Source of the DNA: DATFPQ01 sp035264765
GTDB taxonomy: Bacteria; Actinomycetota; Actinomycetes; Actinomycetales; Angustibacteraceae
NCBI GenBank assembly: GCA_035264765.1
Contig: DATFPQ010000013.1
Coordinates: 1 to 24,596 of the forward strand
Reading direction: 5' to 3'
DNA length: 24,596 nucleotides
In this document: positions 14,341-21,723 of the stretch, in pieces
Numbering within the stretch: the first letter of the stretch is position 1
Layout of the letters: each line of letters opens with the position of its first letter
Position numbers and translations under genes: made by a program
The notes under the pieces: generated by a model
What the model was told of the DNA's origin: nothing
What the model saw: the letters and a program-made list of their open reading frames with translations, nothing else
Database searches by the model: none

Positions 14341-15360
14341 TCAGCGCTCAGCGAGGTACCGCGCGCCCACCTCCCGCAGCCGGGCGTGCAGCCCGTCGTA
14401 CGGGCGCGTGTCGCCGAGCACCCAGGTCGGGAGCTTCGCCAGCATCGTGTAGTTGGTGTCGACGACGTTGCCGGCCGGTGCGCGGCCGACCTGGCTGACC
14501 AGCTGAAGGGCGTCGAGCTGCTCCAGGCCCATCAGCTCCCCGGTCCAGCCGACCAGGTCGTGCTGGCTGATCCGGAAGGCGTCCTCGAGCGGGCGCACCG
14601 AGCCGGTCGACATGAGGAAGTCGTCGTTCTCCATCCGGGGCCAGGCCGTCCCGGCGCCGGGGACGACGTCGACCACCACGACGGTCTCCATCGCCGCCTC
14701 GACGGCTGTGCCGCAGACCTCGCCCTCGCCCTGGCGGCAGTGCCCGTCACCGATGGCGAGCTGGGCACCGTCCACGTTGACCGGGAAGTACACCGTGGTG
14801 CCAGCGCGCAGCTCGGGGGTGTCCATGTTCCCGCCATGGGCGGCCGGCGTAATCGACATCATCACCTCGCCGGCGGCCGGCGCCACACCGACGGTGCCGT
14901 GCATCGGGTCGAGGGGCAGCTCGATCACGTGGTCGCTGCGCCGGGCGCGGTAGCGCACCACATCGCGCTCGACGTCGACGTCGTACATCCAGACCACCTC
15001 CTCCAGCGGCGCGTGCAGCATCGCGGTGCTGTGCGTCGTGGTGAGCGCGCCGAAGTGCGGGAACGTCGACGACACCGCCCACTCCCGGCGCGGCCGGATG
15101 TCGACGAAGTGCACCGCGAGCAGGTCACCCGGTCGCGCCCCTTCGACGTGCACCGGCCCGGTGACCGGGTTGAGGAACGGGAACTCGCAGACCTGGCTGG
15201 GCAGGTCGTCGACGCTGCGCACCCGGCCGCCGTAGCAGTCCTCGGTGGTGAGCTCCACGACGGTTCCCGGTTGCACCCGCAGAGCCGGGCTGTCCCCGCC
15301 GAACGTGTAGGACACGGTGTCGGGCGTGGCCTCCAGCCGAGCCACCACGAGCACGCTCAT
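14341..15360 (-). CDS. Acetamidase/formamidase family amidohydrolase
   Basis: A 339-residue protein of the FmdA/AmdA family, which hydrolyses formamide or acetamide to ammonia and the acid. Landmarks in order are VELTTEDCYGG near 35-45, NPVTGPVHVEGARPGDLLAV near 64-83, HGGNMDTPELRAGTTVYFPV near 175-194 and AIGDGHCRQGEGEVCGTAVE near 202-221, including the conserved His/Asp/Glu positions that bind metal in the family. It is probably cytoplasmic. The ATG overlaps the stop of the upstream permease gene (ATGA), so the permease is the likely transporter for the amide, or for an amino acid from which it derives. The exact substrate cannot be read from sequence. Confidence 0.92.
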   Translation of the reverse strand: MSVLVVARLEATPDTVSYTFGGDSPALRVQPGTVVELTTEDCYGGRVRSVDDLPSQVCEFPFLNPVTGPVHVEGARPGDLLAVHFVDIRPRREWAVSSTFPHFGALTTTHSTAMLHAPLEEVVWMYDVDVERDVVRYRARRSDHVIELPLDPMHGTVGVAPAAGEVMMSITPAAHGGNMDTPELRAGTTVYFPVNVDGAQLAIGDGHCRQGEGEVCGTAVEAAMETVVVVDVVPGAGTAWPRMENDDFLMSTGSVRPLEDAFRISQHDLVGWTGELMGLEQLDALQLVSQVGRAPAGNVVDTNYTMLAKLPTWVLGDTRPYDGLHARLREVGARYLAER

Positions 15361-16763
15361 GCTGCTTCTCCCTCGTTGACGCCGGACAAGGTCGGACGGC
15401 GGCCGGCCAGCGTGCTCCACACGAGGACGACCACGCCGATGGCCAGCCAGCCGAAGCCGAGGCGCTGGGCCGCGACGTTGGCGTTGATGACGACGTAGAC
15501 CAGGATCGCGAAGCCCAGCACGGGGCAGATCAGGTGCCGCCACCAGTCCCGGCTGCCCTGCCGCACGACGAAGTGAATCACGACCGACACGTGCAGGACG
15601 AGGAACGCCGTCATGGCGCCGAAGTTCACCAGGGTGGTCATCAGCGTGATGCCGTTCTTCTGCGTGGTGAGGAAGACCCCCAGCACCAGCGACACCCCGG
15701 CCACGAGGAAAGTCGCGTTGACCGGCACCTGGTGGGTGGGGCTGATCCGGGCCAGGAAGGACGGCAGCTGCCGGTCGCGCGCCATCGCGTACAGCAGCCG
15801 GGAGGTCGCCGCCTGGGCCACCAGCGAGTTGGCGAAGCCCCAGGCGATCGCGGTCGCCAGGGCGGTGAGCGCCGCGAGCCACCCACCGCCCGCCACCCGC
15901 GCCGCGTCGTAGAAGGCGGTGCCCTCCAGGTCTCCCTCGCTGAGGAGCCGGGCGGCGTCCGGCACGAGCAGCGAGGCCACCCACGTCTGCACGATGAACA
16001 ACGTCCCGGCGACCAGCAGGGCGGCGACCATGGCCCGCCCGATCGACCGGGAGGACTCCCGGTTCTCCTCGGCGAGCATCGAGATGCCGTCGAAGCCGAG
16101 GAACGACAGGACCGCGACGGACACCGCGCCGAAGACCACGGCCCAGGAGAAGGTTGCGCTGTTGTACAGCGGGCTCAGGCTGAAACCGTTGCCCTTGCCG
16201 GAAGCGAGGGCAACCAAGCCGATGACGAGGAAGATCGCGAGCACGACCAGCTCGGCGGCCAGCATGACCTTGTTCACCTTCGCGGTCATCTCGATGCCCA
16301 GGTAGTTGACGACCGTGTTCAGGACGACGAACGCCACCAGCCACAGCCAGACCGGGATGCCGGGCACGAGCGAGTGCATTGCCACGCTGGCGATCAGGTA
16401 GAGCAGGGCGGGGACGAGCACGTAGTCCAGGATGATCACCCAGCCGGCGAGGAAGCCGACCGGCGGGTTGATGCCCCGGCCTGCGTACGTGTAGACCGAC
16501 CCCGCCATCGGGAACGCGCGGGACATCTGGGCGTACGAGTTGGCGGTGAACATCATCGCTACCATGCCGATCGCGTAGGCCAGGGCGACCATGCCGCCCG
16601 AGCCCTTGTAGACGCTGCCGAAGATGCCGAACGGCGCGATCGGCACCATGAAGATGAGCCCGTACACCAGCAGGTCGCTGAACGTCAGCGAGCGTTTGAG
16701 CTCCTGCCGGTACCCGAACTGCTCGACGCTGTCGGTGTCCTGGACGTGCGGTTGCTCGCTCAC
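15357..16763 (-). CDS. APC-superfamily amino acid/amine permease
   Basis: A 468-residue transporter with about twelve hydrophobic segments. The N-terminal FSDLLVYGLIFMVPIAPFGIFG and PMAGSVYTYAGRGINPPVGF are typical of the APC family, as is FLGFDGISMLAEENRESSRSIGRA near the middle, which matches the conserved loop of cationic or aromatic amino acid and polyamine permeases. Substrate is unknown. The GTG start is supported by AGGAGG about 6 nt upstream. It is translationally coupled to the acetamidase/formamidase gene, which suggests uptake of an amide or amine used as nitrogen source. The gap upstream is shared with the divergent kinase gene. Confidence 0.92.
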   Translation of the reverse strand: MSEQPHVQDTDSVEQFGYRQELKRSLTFSDLLVYGLIFMVPIAPFGIFGSVYKGSGGMVALAYAIGMVAMMFTANSYAQMSRAFPMAGSVYTYAGRGINPPVGFLAGWVIILDYVLVPALLYLIASVAMHSLVPGIPVWLWLVAFVVLNTVVNYLGIEMTAKVNKVMLAAELVVLAIFLVIGLVALASGKGNGFSLSPLYNSATFSWAVVFGAVSVAVLSFLGFDGISMLAEENRESSRSIGRAMVAALLVAGTLFIVQTWVASLLVPDAARLLSEGDLEGTAFYDAARVAGGGWLAALTALATAIAWGFANSLVAQAATSRLLYAMARDRQLPSFLARISPTHQVPVNATFLVAGVSLVLGVFLTTQKNGITLMTTLVNFGAMTAFLVLHVSVVIHFVVRQGSRDWWRHLICPVLGFAILVYVVINANVAAQRLGFGWLAIGVVVLVWSTLAGRRPTLSGVNEGEAA

Positions 16764-16813
16764 GTCTCCTCCTGTCCGCGCCGGCGTGCTGCCGGTCCGC
16801 GCCGGATCCTAGG

Positions 16814-16834
16814 TACCCGGGCGCGTGCCCGGTA
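16814..16834. other. Short dyad between divergent permease and kinase genes
   Basis: TACC-C-GGGC and GCCCGGTA form an 8-bp stem with one bulged base around GCGT. It sits in the divergent 139-bp gap and could be an operator. There is no further support. Confidence 0.3.
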
Positions 16835-16902
16835 GCGCCCGGCGACCGTCGTCCGGCCAAGATGGGACTCCGCTCGCGGCACGTCTCCAGGCAAGGACGG
16901 AC

Positions 16903-17559
16903 ATGACGGACATGGAAGGCGCGCTCGGAGCGCTGGTGCGGCGCGCGGCCGGGCTGGTGCGACCGGGGCGGCGTGCGCTGCTCGGGATCACCGGCGCTCC
17001 GGGTGCCGGCAAGACGACGCTTGCCCAAGCGCTGGTCGACGCGCTGGCCGCCGCGCCGCCACCGGGTTGCGTCGCGGGGGAGTGGGTGGCGCACGTCCCG
17101 ATGGACGGCTTCCACCTCGCGGACGTGGAGCTGCGCCGGCTCCGCCGCACCGACCGCAAGGGTGCGCAGGACACCTTCGACGCCGCCGGGTACGCCACCT
17201 TGCTGGAGCGGCTCCGGGACAGCCGCGGCGACGACGTCATGTATGCGCCGGCGTTCGACCGCCAGATCGAGCAGCCCGTGGCCGGGAGCATCCCCGTCCA
17301 CCCCACGTGCCGGCTGGTGGTATCCGAGGGCAACTACCTGCTGCTGGACGACCCGCCCTGGCCGCGGGTCCGCGCCTGTTTCGACGAGGTGTGGTTCTGC
17401 GACGTCGACGACGCCGAGCGCCGGCGCCGGCTGGTGGCGCGGCACGTGCAGTTCGGCAAGAGCCCGGACGCCGCGCACGCGTGGGTGCACGGCACGGACG
17501 AGCTGAATGCCGAGCTGGTGCGGCGGTACCGCGACCGGGCGGACCTCGTCGTTCGCTAG
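16903..17559 (+). CDS. Nucleoside/nucleotide kinase family P-loop protein
   Basis: A 218-residue P-loop kinase. The Walker A motif GAPGAGKTT is at 31-39, PMDGFHLADVELRR follows in the position of the substrate-binding Asp of uridine kinase, pantothenate kinase and phosphoribulokinase relatives, and VVSEGNYLLLDDPPW is the second conserved strand. The LID-like region is ERRRRLVARHVQFGKSPDAA. This matches the group annotated as nucleoside/nucleotide kinase family protein, often found near sugar genes; the substrate may be a nucleoside or a sugar. ATG at 16903 has AAGGA 5 nt upstream. The stop TAG interleaves with that of the convergent patatin gene inside a single CTAG. Confidence 0.88.
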   Translation: MTDMEGALGALVRRAAGLVRPGRRALLGITGAPGAGKTTLAQALVDALAAAPPPGCVAGEWVAHVPMDGFHLADVELRRLRRTDRKGAQDTFDAAGYATLLERLRDSRGDDVMYAPAFDRQIEQPVAGSIPVHPTCRLVVSEGNYLLLDDPPWPRVRACFDEVWFCDVDDAERRRRLVARHVQFGKSPDAAHAWVHGTDELNAELVRRYRDRADLVVR

Positions 17560-18377
17560 TGGCTGTCCCACACGGCGGCCACCCTGGACGCCACGGTCGC
17601 GGCCTGGGCCCGGCCGGCGCGGGCCGCCACCGCGCGCCGCGTGTCGTCGAGCACGTTGCGGCCGATCGCCTCGTGGGCCTGGTCGTCCGGGCTGACCACC
17701 ACCGAGCGGACGTCGGTCCCGAGCGACGCCAGCTGCCGGCGGATCCGGCCCGCCCGCCGGGTCGCGATGGTGACCGGCGCCACCACGACGACGCGGTCGC
17801 ACCCCGCGGCGAGGTCCGCGTTGACCGGTGAGCGGACGCCGCCGTCGACGTACCGGCGCCCGTTCACGGTGATCGGGGGCCAGAGCAGCGGGACGGCGCA
17901 GCTGGCGGCGACGGCGTCGACGAGCGGAGCCTGCTCGGCCCCGCTGAAGGCGACCGCGTCCCCGGTCTGCGCGTCCACCGCGGTCACCAGCAGGGTGCGG
18001 TCCGGCCAGGAGGTCGAGCGCAGTCCCGCGGCGATGACGCGGCGGCGCTCGTCCTCGGGGACCGTGGTCGCGGCCAGGGCCAGCCGGCCCACGCGCGCCC
18101 GGGCTGTGCGCTCGTCCCGCGGCCACAGGTATGGGACCGCAAGCCGGAGCAGGACGCCCCGGCCGATCCGGTCGGCCGAGCTTGCGGACGGCGCTCGCAG
18201 CTGGCCCGCGTACAGCTCGTCCAGGCCGACGCCACCGCGGATCTGCGCTCCGACGAAGGAGCCCGCGGAGGTCCCGATGACCACGTCGGCCGTCGTGAGG
18301 TCGAGACCGCGCTCGGCCAGCCCGGCCAGCAGGCCGAGCTCCCAGGCGATGCCGGTGATGCCCCCGACGCCCAGCAC
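17556..18377 (-). CDS. Patatin-like phospholipase family protein
   Basis: A protein of about 273 residues with the serine-Asp dyad of patatin-like lipid acyl hydrolases: the oxyanion GVGGITG near 3-9, the nucleophile elbow GTSAG (Ser37) and the Asp of YVDGG (Asp178). It has no signal peptide and is probably cytoplasmic or membrane-associated. Start choice is uncertain. GTG at 18377 removes part of the first strand, and the frame is open upstream with no ATG, GTG or TTG. A CTG at 18410, overlapping the TGA of the preceding gene (CTGA), would restore the expected TALVLGVGG beginning. It is the last gene of a probable lipid operon after fadD and the two-helix protein. Confidence 0.88.
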   Translation of the reverse strand: MLGVGGITGIAWELGLLAGLAERGLDLTTADVVIGTSAGSFVGAQIRGGVGLDELYAGQLRAPSASSADRIGRGVLLRLAVPYLWPRDERTARARVGRLALAATTVPEDERRRVIAAGLRSTSWPDRTLLVTAVDAQTGDAVAFSGAEQAPLVDAVAASCAVPLLWPPITVNGRRYVDGGVRSPVNADLAAGCDRVVVVAPVTIATRRAGRIRRQLASLGTDVRSVVVSPDDQAHEAIGRNVLDDTRRAVAARAGRAQAATVASRVAAVWDSH

Positions 18378-18406
18378 CAGTGCCGTGCGTTCGGGGGCGT
18401 CCGACG

Positions 18407-18877
18407 TCAGTGGGGCCCGCCCGAAGGCGTGGGTCCGCCGGAGGGCGTGGGCCCGTCGGGCGGGGGCGCGTCGTCGGCCGGGGGCTCACCCTCCCGCAGC
18501 CTGCGCTCACGCTCGCTCAGGTCGCGCTCCCATTGGTCGAGTGTGCGCTTGTGCTCGGCGTCGATCGCCTTGATCTGGCGCAGGAAGTCCTCGTCGTCGT
18601 CCGGCCCGAGCGGCGGCCGAGGCGGTCGGTATCCGGTCCCGCCCCGCTCGCGGGAGGCCGCCCACGGGGCGCGCCCGGTAGCCGCCGCAGCCCCGCGCTC
18701 CGGGCGTCCGGCCACCAGCCAGGCGATGGGGCCGACGAGCGGCAACAGGACGATCAGGATCAGCCAGAACGGCTTGGGCAGGCTCCGCACGAGCGCGGAG
18801 TTCGTCTGGATGCAGTCGATCAGGCAGTAGACCAGCAGCGCCAGGGTGGCGATGTCCAGCAGCAGGAAGAACCTCAC
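18407..18877 (-). CDS. PLDc_N-domain two-helix membrane protein
   Basis: A 156-residue protein beginning VRFFLLLDIATLALLVYCLIDCIQ, then PKPFWLILIVLLPLVGPIAWLVAG. These two transmembrane segments with the characteristic PFW and GPIAWL spacing match the PLDc_N (phospholipase D nuclease N-terminal) domain of small actinobacterial membrane proteins. No HKD catalytic motif is present, so it is not an enzyme by itself. A charged, probably helical region (DDDEDFLRQIKAIDAEHKRT, then WERDLSERERRLREG) and a Pro/Gly tail with PTPSGGPTPSGGP follow. The GTG start has GAGGAGGG about 6 nt upstream, inside the 19-bp gap after fadD, so co-transcription is likely. Confidence 0.85.
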   Translation of the reverse strand: MRFFLLLDIATLALLVYCLIDCIQTNSALVRSLPKPFWLILIVLLPLVGPIAWLVAGRPERGAAAATGRAPWAASRERGGTGYRPPRPPLGPDDDEDFLRQIKAIDAEHKRTLDQWERDLSERERRLREGEPPADDAPPPDGPTPSGGPTPSGGPH

Positions 18878-18896
18878 GGCGGGCCCTCCTCTCCCA

Positions 18897-20687
18897 TCAG
18901 GTTCGCGGGGCGTACAGCGCCTCGACCTCGGCCGCATAGTCGGCCAGCACCTTCGCCCGCTTCAGCTTCAGAGTAGGCGTCAGGTGGCCGGACTCCTCGG
19001 TCCAGACCGTCGGCAGGATCGCGAAACGACGGATCTGCTCGGGCCCGGACACGGTGGCGTTGGCGGCGTCGACGGCCGTCTGCACGGCGGCGCGCACCTC
19101 GGCGTCGTCGACCACGGCCTCGAGCGGCGTCGGCTCGCGGCCGTGGTCGGTCAGCCACTGCCCAATGGCCTCGGGGTCGAGGGTCACCAGGGCGCCCACG
19201 AACGGGCGCCCGTCGCCGACCACCATCGCCTGCGCGACCAGCGGGTGCGCCCGCAGCACGTCCTCCAGCGGGGCGGGCGCCACGTTCTTGCCGCCGGCCG
19301 TCACCAGGATCTCCTTGAGCCGGCCGGTGATGGTGAGGAAGCCCTCGTCGTCCAACCGGCCGAGGTCGCCGGTGTGGAACCAGCCGTCCGCGTCGAGCAC
19401 CCGGGCTGTCGCGTCCTCGTCGCCCCAGTAGCCCTTGAACACGTGCCCACCGCGCACCAGGACCTCGCCGTCCGGCGCCACCCGCAGCTCGAAGCCGGGA
19501 AGCGCGCGGCCGACCGAGCCCACCCGCATGCCCTTGCGGCTGTTGACCGCGGCGGCCGCGGTGGTCTCGGTGAGCCCGTACCCCTCCAGCACCGTGACCC
19601 CTACGCCGCGGAAGAAGTGCCCCAGCCGCTCGCCGAGCGCCGCGCCGCCGGACACCGCCCACTCGGCCCGGCCGCCGAACGCCGCCCGCAGCTTGCGGTA
19701 CACCAGCCGCTCGAACACCGCGTGCCGGGCGGCCAGCACCAGACCGGCGCGACCGCGCTCGGTGGCCCGGCTCCAGGCGATGGCCGTCGCCGCCGCGGCC
19801 TCGAAGATCTTGGCCTTGCCGTCGGCGGCCGCCTTGCGCCGTGCGGTCTCGTAGATCTTCTCGAACACCTGCGGCACCGACAGGACGAACGTCGGTCGCA
19901 CCTGGGCGAGGTCCTTGACCAGCCGCGCCGGGTCGCTGTGCGCCATGGTCACGCCCTGCATGACAACAGCCACCTGGATCATCCGGCCGAACACGTGGGC
20001 CAGCGGCAGGAACAGCAGCGTGGACGCGTCCTCGCGCTCGAACAGCTCGGGCAGCATCTCGATCGCGCTCGAGCACTCGTCCAGGAAGTTGCCATGCGTC
20101 AACACACAGCCCTTGGGGCGCCCGGTGGTGCCTGATGTGTAGATGAGCGTTGCCGGGGTGTCGCGCTGCAGCGCCGCTATGCGCGCATCGATCTCGGCGT
20201 CGGCCACCCCGCGCCCGGACGAGACCAGGTCGTCGAGGCCCGGGCCGTCCCCGGCGTCGATCCGCCACACGTGCTTCAGCTCCGAGAGCCGATCCCGCAC
20301 CTGCTGCAGCCGGGCCGCGTGGCCGCGGGTCTCGACGACGCAGCCCACGGCGGATGCGTCGGCCAGGATCCAGGCAAGCTGCTCGACCGACGAGGTCTCG
20401 TAGATGGGGACCGGGACGGCTCCCACGCTCCACAGCGCGAAGTCGAGCTGGGTCCACTCGTACCGGGTCTTCGACATGATGCCGACGCGGTCGCCGGGCC
20501 GGACGCCGGCGGCGACGAAGCCCTTGGCCAGCTCGAGCACCTGGTCGGCGAACACCTTGGCGGGGACGTCCTCGAAGCCGCTCGGGCCGCGCCGCTGGAA
20601 CAGCACGCCGGCGGGGTCGCGCGCAACGGTCGCGTGCAGGACGTCGGCGAGCGAGCTGAGGCTGGGGGCGTCGGTGGCTCCGGTCAC
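18897..20687 (-). CDS. fadD: Long-chain fatty acid-CoA ligase (FadD15-like)
   Basis: A 596-residue adenylate-forming enzyme that activates fatty acids with ATP and CoA. Landmarks are the phosphate loop TSGTTGRPKG at 184-193, FLPLAHVFGRM, the YGLTET adenine motif, GWFHTGDLG with the ribose-binding Asp, and GRLKEILVTAGGKNVAP with the hinge and catalytic Lys region. Length and motif wording fit the FadD15/AMP-binding long-chain group. The GTG at 20687 is preceded 7 nt upstream by TAGCCT (20695-20700), so leaderless initiation is likely. It heads the apparent operon fadD - PLDc_N protein - patatin, which could link lipid hydrolysis to acyl-CoA formation. Confidence 0.94.
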   Translation of the reverse strand: MTGATDAPSLSSLADVLHATVARDPAGVLFQRRGPSGFEDVPAKVFADQVLELAKGFVAAGVRPGDRVGIMSKTRYEWTQLDFALWSVGAVPVPIYETSSVEQLAWILADASAVGCVVETRGHAARLQQVRDRLSELKHVWRIDAGDGPGLDDLVSSGRGVADAEIDARIAALQRDTPATLIYTSGTTGRPKGCVLTHGNFLDECSSAIEMLPELFEREDASTLLFLPLAHVFGRMIQVAVVMQGVTMAHSDPARLVKDLAQVRPTFVLSVPQVFEKIYETARRKAAADGKAKIFEAAAATAIAWSRATERGRAGLVLAARHAVFERLVYRKLRAAFGGRAEWAVSGGAALGERLGHFFRGVGVTVLEGYGLTETTAAAAVNSRKGMRVGSVGRALPGFELRVAPDGEVLVRGGHVFKGYWGDEDATARVLDADGWFHTGDLGRLDDEGFLTITGRLKEILVTAGGKNVAPAPLEDVLRAHPLVAQAMVVGDGRPFVGALVTLDPEAIGQWLTDHGREPTPLEAVVDDAEVRAAVQTAVDAANATVSGPEQIRRFAILPTVWTEESGHLTPTLKLKRAKVLADYAAEVEALYAPRT

Positions 20688-20694
20688 ATCGAGC

Positions 20695-20700
20695 AGGCTA
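20695..20700 (-). promoter_or_regulatory. Candidate -10 hexamer of fadD
   Basis: On the minus strand the hexamer reads TAGCCT and ends 7 nt before the GTG start; no Shine-Dalgarno sequence is present. It is identical to the candidate -10 of the HipA-family kinase gene. Confidence 0.45.
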
Positions 20701-20828
20701 CGGCGTCGGCTGCTCGGCGGCGACAAGCTCGCGGCACCTCGACAGCGGAGCGGTCGTGCAGACGTCGGTCGCGAAGCGGCCGGGCCGAGTCGACCACGGC
20801 CGGCCAGGCCGCATGCGAGCATGGTTTG

Positions 20829-21458
20829 GTGAGCGACGAGCGCCCGGGCCGGCCACGCCGTCCCGCGCTGTTCGGCCCCGCGGCGATGGACAGCCTCGCC
20901 GGTGCGTCCGACCCCGCCCAGCTGGCCGAGGCCGCGCACGCGACGGCGGCCGCGATCGTCGACGCCGGGCGCAGCTCCGACGACCCGGAGGTCACGGCCC
21001 GCCTGGTCCGGCTGGTCGACGACCACGGGCTCGACACCATCGCCGACCTGTGGTCGGACCGGCCGGCCCGGTCGCTGCCCGGTGCGTTATGGCGGTTGTA
21101 CGTGGTGCGCGAGTGGGTGCGCCGCGACCCGGTCGGCGCCTCACTCGACTACCGGGCGGGCCAGCCCGTCGCGCAGGTGCCGCACGTGGTGGCCGGCGTG
21201 GCCCAGCCGCCCGGCCCGGACGAGGTGCGTGCGCTCGCGGACGCCGTGCTCACCGGCGTGTACTCGGGCGAGCTCGACGTCGCGCTCGAGCGGGCGGCGG
21301 CCTTCTGCCGCGTGGTGTCGTCCGGGCGGGCCCTGCGCGCCGACGACGCCACGGGAAGCGCGGCGTCCACGCTGACCCGTCGGGCCGCGTCCTTGCAGCA
21401 GACGGCCGAGGACCTGGAGGCGGCGGCTTCTGCCTGGCGGGCCCGCAACCTGACGTGA
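20829..21458 (+). CDS. Conserved actinobacterial protein of unknown function
   Basis: A 209-residue, largely helical, acidic and alanine-rich protein without signal peptide or membrane segment. Recognisable stretches are LFGPAAMDSLAGASDPAQLA near the N-terminus, LVDDHGLDTIADLWSDRPARSLPGALWRLYVVREW in the middle and LERAAAFCRVVSSGRAL near the C-terminus. I recall similar hypothetical proteins in other actinobacteria but no function. The GTG at 20829 is used; GAGCAT ends 6 nt upstream, fitting the leaderless pattern of the window. It is divergent from fadD and is followed by the long non-coding stretch that holds the candidate structured RNA. Confidence 0.82.
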   Translation: MSDERPGRPRRPALFGPAAMDSLAGASDPAQLAEAAHATAAAIVDAGRSSDDPEVTARLVRLVDDHGLDTIADLWSDRPARSLPGALWRLYVVREWVRRDPVGASLDYRAGQPVAQVPHVVAGVAQPPGPDEVRALADAVLTGVYSGELDVALERAAAFCRVVSSGRALRADDATGSAASTLTRRAASLQQTAEDLEAAASAWRARNLT

Positions 21459-21511
21459 GCCCGGCGCCCGTCGTCCACCTGTTGCGGGCTGGATGTGCAC
21501 GAACCCCCCTC

Positions 21512-21648
21512 GACCCGGCACAATCGAGGTGGCCCGCAAGGGCCGCCCGGGCGTCGGGCTGCGGTAGCCCCGGGTCCCAACTGAAGCCGCCACGAGCGGC
21601 CGCGCGCCGTGAGGCGCTCCCAGCCCGACGCCCGTCCTCCCCTTCAGT
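21512..21648 (+). ncRNA. Candidate structured RNA/leader of unknown family
   Basis: This part of a 265-bp gap has unusually dense pairing potential. An 8-bp stem closed by a GCAA tetraloop (21528-21547) abuts a perfect 14-bp helix pairing 21548-21561 with 21621-21634. Inside that helix are GCCGC/GCGGC (21586-21600, loop CACGA) and GCGCC/GGCGC (21604-21617) with a GTGA tetraloop. ACTGAAG at 21580-21586 can pair with CTTCAGT at 21642-21648 outside the helix, making a pseudoknot. GGGCT/AGCCC (21556-21570) is a competing hairpin. A CACAAT hexamer (21519-21524) could be the -10. The plus strand is assigned because a metallophosphoesterase gene begins 75 nt downstream. I could not match it to a riboswitch family I know; a complex terminator is the alternative. 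Confidence 0.45.
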
Positions 21649-21723
21649 CCGGCCTTCTGACCGGCCTTCGGACAGGTGCCGTCTCAGGTCGGCCGGCCTA
21701 CACCGCCGCCACGGGGACCACCG

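Noticed and set aside
14341..18510. A minus-strand open frame of nearly 1400 codons
   Set aside because: Only the part from 15360 downward is real (acetamidase/formamidase). The upstream part is low-complexity and lies over the APC permease, kinase and patatin genes.
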